Shown here one piece after another: positions 8,260 through 16,107 of a DNA stretch of 21,347 nt (position 1 is the stretch's first letter; each line of letters opens with the position of its first letter). The notes beneath the pieces are model-generated. The model did no database searches. It was not told the DNA's origin and saw only the letters and a program-made list of their open reading frames with translations. The position numbers were made by a program, and so were the translations under genes. Origin of the DNA: Pseudomonadota bacterium (lineage in GTDB: Bacteria; Desulfobacterota; Desulfovibrionia; Desulfovibrionales; Desulfovibrionaceae); NCBI GenBank assembly GCA_023426275.1, contig JAFABC010000196.1, positions 1 to 21,347 on the forward strand, written 5' to 3'.

Positions 8260-11200
8260 CTACACCTTTTGGCCGCAGTTGGGGCAATATTTGTAATGAT
8301 CATCGGCTACCGGTTGATGGCACACGGGGCAGTTCTTCATGACGGGCCCCAGTTCGACCAGCAACTCGCCTTCCTTGACCGGCACCATTTTGCGATCCGT
8401 GGCGTAATCAGCGCTTTTGAGCACACGTTTGACCATGGCGTCCACCGGGGAAACCACGGACTTTTCCTGCTTCATAACCGAGATGTTGAACAGTTCCTCG
8501 CCAGCCTTGACGTAGTCGTTGGGGCTGACCTGCATGACCCACAGGTCGCCGGAAACCGGCGCCCCGACGTGGTAGGGATTTTTCACATCGGCCAGCTCGA
8601 CCTTGGGCGCGGCCCCGCCCTGCGGCGCGGCCACCTGGATCTGGTGGCTGAGGATTTCCGAATCCAGCACGTAGCGCACGGTGGACATGCCATTGGCGTC
8701 CGGGGTCGCGATGTTCATGATGGCCATGTGATGCGGCTTGCCCAGGCTGTCGGAGAACAGCAACTCTTCGCCTTTTTCCAGGCCCTCGAACCAGACGTCA
8801 AGGGGAAGCCGGTTGGGATCGCCGAACTTCTTGCGGAAGTCGAAGGTTTTCAGGGCATCGCCCGGATGGTTGAGATAGAGCACGAACTCCTCATTGGAAG
8901 GCTCGCGGCCCAGCTGCCGTGTCAGCGACTGCATCTCGGCTTCGAAATCGACTTCGCCCAGGGAATCGAGGGGCGAAGCCTCGGTGCGTTCGGCCACGGC
9001 CTGCTGCCAGTCCGCGCCGAAAGCGCTTTCATAGACCCAGTCCGGCGGAAAGCCCAGCGGAAGTTTGCCGAATTTCCCGAGCAGCAGGTTGCGGAAGGCG
9101 TCGTTGCAGTTGGCGTACAGCAGCAACCGGTCGTGGCGCTCGGCCTGGGTCAGGGCCTCCTCGGACTTGGTGCCGACGGCCTCCAGCACTTCCAGCATGT
9201 CCTTGACGGCCCGTTCGCCACCGGCCTTGTAGGCGGCGGTGACGGCCAGAAACGAGGTGTTCCAGGTGATCTGCGATCCCGGCGTCACGTCGTGGTAGCG
9301 CACGATCTTGCGGGTGCCGGCCAGGAACTTGAGCATGTAGGGCAGCAGGTGGATGTAGCCCTGCTTCATGGCTCCTTCCTGGGAGGACGAGGTGGCCCCG
9401 CCGGGCATGGCGTGCTCCACGACGTCGTAGTCGATGCCCTGGAAGTAGGGAGCGGTGTAGCGGTCGTAATAGGGCATGATCTGCTTGAGCACGAAGTTGG
9501 CCGAGCGGATCATCTCCTTGTTGTCGGCGGTCAGGGACACGGGCACTTCGAGGTCGCCCTCGATGTAGGCGGCGGTGGAGAGCACCTCGCCCTGGCCGTA
9601 CCAGCGCACGGAAGCGCCAAGGGCCGTGTCGACGATGTGACAGCCGGCCTCGGCCGCCGCGCCCACGGCCGGCACGAACAGGCCGTCGGTGTAATGGCGG
9701 TGGTAGTCGAGGATGAGTTCCGGATAGGCCTTGCGGATGGTTTTCACCATCTCCCGCACGAAACGCGGCGGACACATGCCGGCCATGTCCTTGAGGCACA
9801 AGATAACGCTGCGGGCGGCCTTGGTCTTGGTCATGCCGCCGGCCTTGGCCACCTGGTCCAGGATGGCCTCGAGCACGCCCATGTAGTGGGCCACGTCGAA
9901 GCCCTTGGCCCAGGAGAAGGAGATGGCCGGCTCGAAGATGACGCCCGGACGGGACAGGGCCACCTCGGCAAACGGATACATGTTATCGATATGGTTGAGA
10001 AAATCAAAACAGCGAATGATGTCGTAATGCTCGCAGATCATCTCGCCCGTCAGGCGCATGAGGTTGCGCGGCTGGGGCTTGTAGCCGAGCACGTTGGTCG
10101 AACGGATGAGCAGCTGCTTGAGGGTCTTTGGCGCGAACCGGTTCCACTCCGCCGCCTCGGTGAAGGGGTAGGTCATGTTGGCCATCATGGCCACGTGGAA
10201 GTGCGCGCCGCCGCCGTTTTCCAGCGAGAAGAAACCGCAGTTGTCCAGGTAGGGTCCGATCAGCTCGTCCTCGGCCAGCCGGAAGCGGTTGCCGCTGTTG
10301 GACTGGGTGATGTCGCGGCAGGTGGTGTCCACGAAATGGACCTTGCCGGAGTCGCGCACCACGTCGAGGATGCCCTGCCGGTCGCCGCGCGGATAGGGGC
10401 TTTCGTGCTTGCGCAGATCGACGTCGGGCAGATGGACGCGGAAGCGGCCCAGGCGGTAGTCCTCGCGGCCCCGGTACTTGCCGAGCATCACGTGGGGGTT
10501 GTAGCCCCGGGCCGAGATGTCGGAGACGAGCCAGGACAGGCGCAGGGCCTCGGACTCCTCGTCCAGGTAATTGAGCAGGCAGGGATTCTGGGCGATGAAC
10601 TTGGTGTCGAAGTCGCCCTTGATGAAGTCCTTGTTGCGCAGGATCTGGCGATGAAACGGGATCGTCGTCTTGAGCCCGCCGATGATGTATTCGCGCAGGG
10701 CCCGTTCCATGACGGACACGACCTTGGGCCAGTTGCGGCCGTAGGCGATCAGCAGCGCGCCGGCGGAGTCGTACTGGGTGGGGAACTCGTAGCCGGCCGA
10801 CAGGCAGGAATCCAGGCGGATGCCCTGGCCGCCGGGCGACAGATAGCGGGCGATCAGACCGGCATTGGGCGAAAAGTTCTGCTTGGGGTCCTCGCAGTTG
10901 ATGCGCAGCTGCATGGCGTGCAGAAACGGCTGGGTGTCCCCGCAATTAAACCGCAGTTTGCCGCCAAAGGCGATGTTGATCTGCTCTTCCACCAGGTCCA
11001 CGCCGTACCGGCATTCGGTGATGCCGTGCTCGACCTGCAACCGGGTGTTGACCTCGATCAGATACGGCTCGCCCTCGGCGTCGACCAGAAATTCCACCGT
11101 GGCCAGGGAGTAGTAGCCCGTTTCCCGCACCAGCCGCTCGGCGTAGTCCTTGAGGCGCTGGCGCAGTTCCTCGGTCATGCCGCGCCAGGGCGACGGCGTG

Positions 11201-11955
11201 ATCTCCACGAGCTTTTGGTGATTGCGCTGCACCGAGCAGTCGCGTTCGTCAAAGGCGAACACGTTGCCGTGCATGTCGGCGGCCACCTGGATTTCGATGT
11301 GGCGCACGGAGGTGAGGAGCTTTTCGACGAACAGGCGCGGGTTGCCGAAGGAAGCCTGGGCCATGGCCGAGGCCTTGGAGAACGCGGATTCGAGCTGGGA
11401 TTCGGAATAAATTTCGTAGATGCCCCGGCCGCCGCCGCCGCCCTCGGCCTTGAGCATGATGGGGAAGCCGATCTTGGCCGCGATCTCCCGGGCTTCGGGG
11501 ATGGACACCGAGCCTTCCGAACCGGGCACGACCGGAACGCCAAGCTCCATGGCCAGCTTGCGGACCTCGACCTTGTTGCCGAGCCGCTGCATGGCCTCGG
11601 CCGAGGAGCCGATGAAGATGATGCCGGCCTCGGCGCATTTGCGCGGAAATTCACTGTCCTCGGAAGCGAAGCCCCAGCCGGGATGGATGGCTACTACGCC
11701 GTGCGCCTTGGCTTTCTTGATAACGGCATCGATATCAAGATAGGCCCGGGGGTCTGCGCCCAGGGTGATGAGTTCATGGGCGCCGGCCGTGGCCGGAGAC
11801 GTCATGTCCACGTCGGTGACGGTCAATACCGGAATGGCGCGCAGCCGTTCACGGATGGAACGCAACACCCGCCGGGCGGAAATGCCCCGGTTGGCGACAA
11901 GAATCTTCTTCCCTTCCACTTCGGAAAGAACTTCCAAAAACGTCTTGGCGATCAT
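8260..11955 (-). CDS. pyc: Pyruvate carboxylase, single-chain, with C-terminal zinc ribbon
   Basis: This biotin enzyme is predicted to carboxylate pyruvate to oxaloacetate with ATP and bicarbonate. It is 1231 aa, in the order biotin carboxylase, carboxyltransferase, biotin carrier. The biotin carboxylase (about 15-455) has the Gly-rich loop EGGGGGRG at 171-178, ERDCSVQRNHQK at 237-248 and EVNTRLQVEH at 301-310. The carboxyltransferase (about 535-830) has DTTCRD at 543-548, LKDMAG with K722, and the metal-site HRH at H752/H754; PGGATS begins at 851. The biotinyl Lys is K1162 in SVMKQEKS, where most carriers have AMKM. Beyond the carrier is an extra zinc ribbon, CPVC (1209-1212) and CPNC (1224-1227). 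AGAGGA precedes the ATG at 11955. It lies between birA and the PEP synthase-like gene. Oxaloacetate decarboxylase is less likely because the biotin carboxylase is fused and intact. Confidence 0.93.
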   Translation of the reverse strand: MIAKTFLEVLSEVEGKKILVANRGISARRVLRSIRERLRAIPVLTVTDVDMTSPATAGAHELITLGADPRAYLDIDAVIKKAKAHGVVAIHPGWGFASEDSEFPRKCAEAGIIFIGSSAEAMQRLGNKVEVRKLAMELGVPVVPGSEGSVSIPEAREIAAKIGFPIMLKAEGGGGGRGIYEIYSESQLESAFSKASAMAQASFGNPRLFVEKLLTSVRHIEIQVAADMHGNVFAFDERDCSVQRNHQKLVEITPSPWRGMTEELRQRLKDYAERLVRETGYYSLATVEFLVDAEGEPYLIEVNTRLQVEHGITECRYGVDLVEEQINIAFGGKLRFNCGDTQPFLHAMQLRINCEDPKQNFSPNAGLIARYLSPGGQGIRLDSCLSAGYEFPTQYDSAGALLIAYGRNWPKVVSVMERALREYIIGGLKTTIPFHRQILRNKDFIKGDFDTKFIAQNPCLLNYLDEESEALRLSWLVSDISARGYNPHVMLGKYRGREDYRLGRFRVHLPDVDLRKHESPYPRGDRQGILDVVRDSGKVHFVDTTCRDITQSNSGNRFRLAEDELIGPYLDNCGFFSLENGGGAHFHVAMMANMTYPFTEAAEWNRFAPKTLKQLLIRSTNVLGYKPQPRNLMRLTGEMICEHYDIIRCFDFLNHIDNMYPFAEVALSRPGVIFEPAISFSWAKGFDVAHYMGVLEAILDQVAKAGGMTKTKAARSVILCLKDMAGMCPPRFVREMVKTIRKAYPELILDYHRHYTDGLFVPAVGAAAEAGCHIVDTALGASVRWYGQGEVLSTAAYIEGDLEVPVSLTADNKEMIRSANFVLKQIMPYYDRYTAPYFQGIDYDVVEHAMPGGATSSSQEGAMKQGYIHLLPYMLKFLAGTRKIVRYHDVTPGSQITWNTSFLAVTAAYKAGGERAVKDMLEVLEAVGTKSEEALTQAERHDRLLLYANCNDAFRNLLLGKFGKLPLGFPPDWVYESAFGADWQQAVAERTEASPLDSLGEVDFEAEMQSLTRQLGREPSNEEFVLYLNHPGDALKTFDFRKKFGDPNRLPLDVWFEGLEKGEELLFSDSLGKPHHMAIMNIATPDANGMSTVRYVLDSEILSHQIQVAAPQGGAAPKVELADVKNPYHVGAPVSGDLWVMQVSPNDYVKAGEELFNISVMKQEKSVVSPVDAMVKRVLKSADYATDRKMVPVKEGELLVELGPVMKNCPVCHQPVADDHYKYCPNCGQKV

Positions 11956-11991
11956 GCTGTCCTCTACCCCTTGGGGGCGACCAATCCTGTA

Positions 11992-12005
11992 GTCTCACGT
12001 GTGAC
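11992..12005. promoter_or_regulatory. Imperfect palindrome between birA and pyc
   Basis: GTCTCACGTGTGAC is a two-fold symmetric site centred on CACGTG with one mismatched pair. It lies about 40 nt upstream of the pyc start, in the 70-nt gap after birA. An operator or RNA stem is possible; no regulator family is implied by the sequence alone. Confidence 0.25.
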
Positions 12006-12025
12006 GATCCGGCGGGGGCCGGCAT

Positions 12026-12976
12026 CTAAAGGAGGGAGATGCTCCCGCTATGAAGCGTCAGATCCTGCCACAGGCCCTTTTCGCAGCGTCGCAGCCGAAG
12101 TCCCCCGTCCCCGGCCAAACCAACGATCCGTGCCCGAAATGTGTCGGGTTCGCTTTCCCGCACGAGCACTTCCCGACCAAGCCAGGCCAGACGGCCTTCC
12201 AGAAAACGGGAGAACTCTCGCGAGCCCGATACCACAACGCACTGCCGATAGCAGGTTTGCCCGGACTTCACAAGTTCGGCCCACAGCGTTGCCGCGCCGG
12301 GCACGCGGCCGAACCGGCCAAGCCAGGAAGCCCCCGCGGCATGATCGCGGCGTAGCGCGGCCGGATCCGGGGCGCTGGCCAGATTAAGCCCCACGCCGGC
12401 GAGCACCGCCCCGCCCCGTTCCTCGACCAGGATGCCCCCCACTTTCTCTCCGTCCACGAACAGATCGTTGGGCCATTTGACCTGGGTCGCAAAGCCCCTG
12501 GCCGTCAGGGCGTCGGCCAGACAGGCGCCTATGACCACGGGCGCGGCCGCGGCCAGATCGCCCGTGTCCCTGGGCCAGGCCATGGCCGCGTAGAGGTTGC
12601 CCGGCGGGGACACCCAGTTGCGGCGCATCTGTCCCCGGCCGCTGGTCTGCTCCAGGGCGATCACCGAGGCAAAGGGCGCGAGCAGCCCGGCCCCGGCCAG
12701 AGCCCGGGCCACGTCCAGGCTCGAGGCGCACCGGCCGACCACGAGGACGGGATCGGCCGTCTGGCCGGCCGCGCCCCCGGCGCACAGCCAGTCCCCGGCG
12801 GCCGGCCCGTATTCCTGGCCCAACGTCCTGGAAAACCAGGGGGAAAGACGCTCCGCATCGGCCGTCCACAAGGGATGGGCGGCGCGCAGACGCTCCAGGG
12901 AAAGCGGTTCGACCAGTCCGGTCGCGCCCCCGGCAAAAAGCCAGACGCCGCCCCGGGCAAAGGGGTTTGGGGTCAT
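12026..12976 (-). CDS. birA: Biotin--[acetyl-CoA-carboxylase] ligase, BirA-like
   Basis: The product should activate biotin to biotinyl-AMP and attach it to the carrier lysine of Pyc. From the ATG at 12976 it is 316 aa. The ligase core contains the biotin/AMP loop GRGQMRRNW at 113-121, KWPND at 167-171 and KVGGIL from K178, followed by VGLNL and a small beta-rich C-terminal domain. The first ~75 residues are Gly/Ala-rich and do not show the winged-helix DNA-binding domain of E. coli BirA, so a repressor role looks unlikely. Longer starts exist at 13039 and 13075, but both overlap the divergent tRNA nucleotidyltransferase start at 13038, so I prefer 12976; neither has a strong Shine-Dalgarno. 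Its place directly upstream of pyc supports Pyc as the main substrate. Confidence 0.88.
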   Translation of the reverse strand: MTPNPFARGGVWLFAGGATGLVEPLSLERLRAAHPLWTADAERLSPWFSRTLGQEYGPAAGDWLCAGGAAGQTADPVLVVGRCASSLDVARALAGAGLLAPFASVIALEQTSGRGQMRRNWVSPPGNLYAAMAWPRDTGDLAAAAPVVIGACLADALTARGFATQVKWPNDLFVDGEKVGGILVEERGGAVLAGVGLNLASAPDPAALRRDHAAGASWLGRFGRVPGAATLWAELVKSGQTCYRQCVVVSGSREFSRFLEGRLAWLGREVLVRESEPDTFRARIVGLAGDGGLRLRRCEKGLWQDLTLHSGSISLL

Positions 12977-13037
12977 GTTGGCGTTGCCCGCTGGATTTTT
13001 GACGGCATTTGGGCCAATGTCCGCCCCGGAGTCATGC

Positions 13038-14225
13038 ATGAAACGGTATCTCGTTGGCGGCGCAGTCCGCGACATTTTGCTCGGCCGCCCCGTGGTGGAT
13101 CAGGATTATCTCATTGTCGACGCCACGCCGGAAGCGTTCGTGAGAAGGTATCGAAGAGCCCGGCAAGTCGGCAAGACTTTTCCGGTTTTCATGTTGGGCA
13201 GCGCCCAGTACGCCTGGCCGCGCGGCCGGGATCTGCATGAGGACCTGCTGGCCCGGGATCTGACCATCAACGCCATCGCCATGGGCGATTCCCGGCAGAT
13301 CGCCGGCCGGCTGCACTTCCATCCCCTGGCCCTGGCCGATATGCGCGACCGCATTTTGCGACCCTGCGGCGACACGTCGATGTTCGACGATCCCCTGCGG
13401 GTTTTTCGCGCGGCCCGGTTCGCGGCCTCCATGCCGGATTTCAACGCCCACCCCGAGCTCATCGCGCAGATGCGGGCCGTGGCGACCTGCGGCGTGCTGT
13501 CGGACATTTTCGCCGAGCGCGTGGCCCAGGAAGTGCGCAAGGCCCTGGACGCGGCCAAGCCGTCCCGGTTTTTCCGGCTTTTGGCCGAGACCGACTGCCT
13601 GCTGCCCTGGCTGCCGGAGCTGGAGGCGGCGCGTCACGTGCCGGCCGGCCCGCCCGAATACCACCACGGCAGCGTCTTCGACCATATGTGCGATCTGGTC
13701 GACGCGTTGGCGGGCGAGCCCATTGCCGGCTGGATGGCGGTCTGCCACGACCTCGGCAAGACGCGCACGCCCGAAAACGAGTGGCCGCGCCACAACGGCC
13801 ACGACGCGGTCGGGGCGGATGTGGCCGAGGAGCTGGGGCGTCGGCTCAAACTCCCCAACCGGGTGCGCGAGGCCGGCATCGCGGCGGCGCGGCTGCACAT
13901 GAAGGCGGCGCGTTACGCCGAACTGCGCGCGGGCACGCGGGTGGACATGCTGACCTGGCTGCACAAGCACGAGATGGTGGAACCGCTGTTCGACGTGGTG
14001 CGGGTCGATTCGGGCCAGGATGTCTGGCCGCTGGTCAAACGGGATCTGAAGATCATGCTGTCCGTGCATCTTCCCGGCCGGCAGCGCATGAAGGGTCCTG
14101 TTTCCGGAGAACAGCTGCGCAAGCTGCGCTGCCAGAAGCTGGCGGAGATGGACAAGGCCCGGGAGCAGCGCGAAGGCGGCGACGAGCCGGATATCCCGGC
14201 CGACGTGGCTGACCAGTCCGCCTAG
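13038..14225 (+). CDS. cca: tRNA nucleotidyltransferase (class II, with HD domain)
   Basis: The enzyme adds nucleotides of the 3'-CCA end to tRNA. It is 395 aa. The catalytic head has motif A GGAVRD at 7-12 with metal-binding D21 and D23 in DQD, motif B ARDLTINA at 72-79, motif C DDPLRVFRAARF at 117-128 and motif D ERVAQE at 160-165. A C-terminal HD phosphohydrolase-type domain follows (H214-type histidines, HD at H237/D238), as in E. coli Cca. The stretch between PVF (49-51) and motif B is about 18 residues shorter than in E. coli Cca and lacks the ALARTERK...GYTGF loop. That loop is missing in known CC-adding enzymes. The ATG at 13038 has GGAG at 13028-13031; an ATG at 13034 is out of frame. 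It is transcribed divergently from birA. Confidence 0.9.
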   Translation: MKRYLVGGAVRDILLGRPVVDQDYLIVDATPEAFVRRYRRARQVGKTFPVFMLGSAQYAWPRGRDLHEDLLARDLTINAIAMGDSRQIAGRLHFHPLALADMRDRILRPCGDTSMFDDPLRVFRAARFAASMPDFNAHPELIAQMRAVATCGVLSDIFAERVAQEVRKALDAAKPSRFFRLLAETDCLLPWLPELEAARHVPAGPPEYHHGSVFDHMCDLVDALAGEPIAGWMAVCHDLGKTRTPENEWPRHNGHDAVGADVAEELGRRLKLPNRVREAGIAAARLHMKAARYAELRAGTRVDMLTWLHKHEMVEPLFDVVRVDSGQDVWPLVKRDLKIMLSVHLPGRQRMKGPVSGEQLRKLRCQKLAEMDKAREQREGGDEPDIPADVADQSA

Positions 14226-14274
14226 CGGGGGCGATCGTTTTTTTCCGGCGGCCGGCCGGGACACGCGGGCGCGA

Positions 14275-14952
14275 TCAGCCCTCCCCGGCGTCCAGGTCGA
14301 TCAGGCCCAGGCGGGCGGCGTAATGCACCAGCTCGGCCAGATTGCCGAGACCGAGCTTGCCGAAGATGTTGGAACGGTGGTTCTCCACGGTCTTGCGGGA
14401 AATGGACAAGGTCGCGGCAATGGCGGCCACGTCGCGGCCCTCGGCCAGCAGTCGCAACACTTGCTGCTCGCGCCGGGTGAGCGTCTCGTAGGCGGGATCG
14501 GCCGGGCCGAAACGACGCCGGGCGTAGGCGTCGAGCTTTTCCAGCACCTGCGGGGCAATGGCCGGGTCCAGATAGCGCTCGCCCCGGGCCACGGCCTCAA
14601 GCCCGCGCAGCAGGCCGGACGCCGCCGAATCCTTGAGCACATACCCGCTGGCCCCGAGCCGGAAGGCTTCGGCCACAAGGTCGAGCCGGGCGTGCATGCT
14701 GACCACCAGCACACGCGGGGCACCCGGCAGGGCGCGCAGTTCCCCGATGCTTTCGAGCCCGCTGCCGCCGGGCAGGGCGATGTCGAGCAGGACGAGGTCC
14801 GCGCGGACGGCGGCGGCCCGCTGCACGGCCTCCCGGGCCGAACCCGCCTCGCCCGCCACGACATAGGCGGGAAGCGGCTGCAAAATTGCCCGCAACCCCT
14901 CCCGGAAAAGCGGATGGTCGTCAACGAGCAGGATGTTCAGGACGTCGGACAC
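14275..14952 (-). CDS. NarL/FixJ family response regulator
   Basis: This is a 225-aa two-component transcription factor. The receiver domain (about 5-120) has the acidic pair D11/D12, phosphoacceptor D57 in VLLDIALPGGSG and K107 in LKDSAASG. A LuxR-type helix-turn-helix lies at about 157-218 (LTRREQQVLRLLAEG, then SISRKTVENHRSNIFGKLG). I take the GTG at 14952 as start: it has GGAGGAGGG immediately upstream and places the receiver at the normal distance from the N terminus. The start lies inside the last codons of the upstream kinase (16-nt overlap), which implies translational coupling and a cognate pair. The target genes are unknown; the neighbouring glutamate synthase-like gene is one candidate. 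Confidence 0.93.
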   Translation of the reverse strand: MSDVLNILLVDDHPLFREGLRAILQPLPAYVVAGEAGSAREAVQRAAAVRADLVLLDIALPGGSGLESIGELRALPGAPRVLVVSMHARLDLVAEAFRLGASGYVLKDSAASGLLRGLEAVARGERYLDPAIAPQVLEKLDAYARRRFGPADPAYETLTRREQQVLRLLAEGRDVAAIAATLSISRKTVENHRSNIFGKLGLGNLAELVHYAARLGLIDLDAGEG

Positions 14953-16040
14953 GCGCCCTCCTCCGCCACCGGCACTTCGGCGGTGACCGTGGTGCCCCGG
15001 CCGGGGCTGGTGCGCAGACGCAAGGTGCCGCCGACAAGCCGCATGCGCTCCCGCATGCTCCACAGCCCCATACGCTTTTCGGACAGCGCCCGCGGCATGC
15101 GGGCGGCCGCGTCAAATCCCCGTCCGTCGTCGGCCACACGCAGCAGACAATGCGGATGGGAGGCGATCAGGCGCACGCTGATGCGGGACGCGGCGGCGTG
15201 CCGGCAGGCGTTGGCCAGGGCTTCCTGAAGCACGCGGTACAGGTTGATGCCCGTTTCAAAGGACAGACGCGCCGTGTCCATGCCGTTGGCGGCAAAGTCG
15301 ATGCGCAGGCCATGACGCTCGGCGTATTCCTCGCAAAGCCCCCGGGCCGCCTCGGTCAGGCCGAGCTGGTCCAGGGCGGGTGGCAACAGCCCGTAGGCCA
15401 GATTGCGCAGGGAGCCGATGGCCGCGCCCAGGCTGGCCGAACAGGCGGCAAGCGTTTCCGCGGCCCGGGCATCGCCGGGCGCGGCCGTCTGAGTGGCAAG
15501 AAGCGCCTCCAGACGCAGCCGCGTGGAGGACAGCACCTGGGCCACGTCGTCGTGCAGTTCCCGGGCGATGCGCTGCCGTTCATGCTCCTGGCCCTTGAGC
15601 AGCTCCCGGGACAGCCGGCGCAGCCGCTCCCCGTCGCGCCGCGACTCCACGATGCGGCCGAGATGCCCGGCCACGGCGTCGAGCAGATGCCGCTCCTCCC
15701 GTAAAAACGGACCTTCGTCGCAGGCCGGCCGCGCCTCCAGGTAGCCGACCTCGATGCGGCCAAGCGCCTCCCCTTCCACGCGAATGGCCGCGACCTGCCG
15801 GTCCATGGGCAAGCGCCCCCTTTCCGTGGCAAAGCTCAGATTGCCGACCTCCACGGAAACGCAGGCGACTTCCGGGTACTGCCAGGCCCGGGCCACGATG
15901 TCGCAAACGCCGGCCAGGATGTCGTCGAGGCTCAAATCGCCACGCTGGGACAGCCGGGTGATGGCGTAGAGACAGTCCAACTCCTTGACCCGCTCATGAA
16001 GGGCGGCCAGGGTGGCGCTTGCCGGTGCCTGCGGCGGCAT
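14937..16040 (-). CDS. Soluble sensor histidine kinase (HisKA_3 type)
   Basis: This 367-aa protein has no transmembrane segment, so it senses a cytoplasmic signal. Residues about 14-30 form a short coiled coil (ERVKELDCLYAI), followed by a GAF-like sensory region to about 135. The dimerisation/phosphotransfer domain has the phosphoacceptor H163 in RIARELHDDVAQ. The HATPase domain has the N box EALANACRHA (273-282), G1 DDGRGFD (304-310) and GLWSMRERM (335-343). This is the NarX/DesK-like class that pairs with LuxR-type regulators, as found directly downstream. I chose the ATG at 16040, with GAGG close by; longer reading gives Arg/Ser/Pro-rich nonsense that is antisense-like to the preceding gene. 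It lies 67 nt after the glutamate synthase-like gene. Confidence 0.9.
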   Translation of the reverse strand: MPPQAPASATLAALHERVKELDCLYAITRLSQRGDLSLDDILAGVCDIVARAWQYPEVACVSVEVGNLSFATERGRLPMDRQVAAIRVEGEALGRIEVGYLEARPACDEGPFLREERHLLDAVAGHLGRIVESRRDGERLRRLSRELLKGQEHERQRIARELHDDVAQVLSSTRLRLEALLATQTAAPGDARAAETLAACSASLGAAIGSLRNLAYGLLPPALDQLGLTEAARGLCEEYAERHGLRIDFAANGMDTARLSFETGINLYRVLQEALANACRHAAASRISVRLIASHPHCLLRVADDGRGFDAAARMPRALSEKRMGLWSMRERMRLVGGTLRLRTSPGRGTTVTAEVPVAEEGACPTS

Positions 16041-16107
16041 GACCTCGTTTCCCCGCGTATCCCGGCCGGGCCGGCCCCGAAAAGGGACGGCCCGAACCGG
16101 TCCTGCC

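Noticed and set aside
4168..12387. A single 2739-codon plus-strand open frame
   Set aside because: It is the exact codon-opposed shadow of the PEP synthase-like and pyc genes (and part of birA), which have full catalytic motifs, good ribosome binding sites and a terminator. The antisense product is low-complexity Gly/His/Ala/Val/Asp-rich and shows no domain.
12597..13037. Longer N terminus for the tRNA nucleotidyltransferase
   Set aside because: The extra 147 codons are antisense to birA. The conserved fold begins MKRYLVGGAVRD at 13038, as in E. coli Cca, with GGAG upstream.
12977..13075. Longer N terminus for birA (ATG at 13039 or 13075)
   Set aside because: Both starts overlap the divergent tRNA nucleotidyltransferase start at 13038, and the added residues have no domain support. 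The 12976 ATG leaves a 61-nt divergent spacer.
14226..14274. Terminator between the convergent tRNA nucleotidyltransferase and response regulator genes
   Set aside because: A seven-T run (14239-14245) is present, but only a four-pair stem (CCGC/GCGG) lies before it and at the wrong distance; the GC-rich dyads lie after the T run. Not convincing on either strand.
14953..15063. ATG start at 15063 for the NarL-type regulator
   Set aside because: It would place 37 His/Arg-rich residues before the receiver, entirely within the kinase gene. The GTG at 14952 has a strong Shine-Dalgarno.
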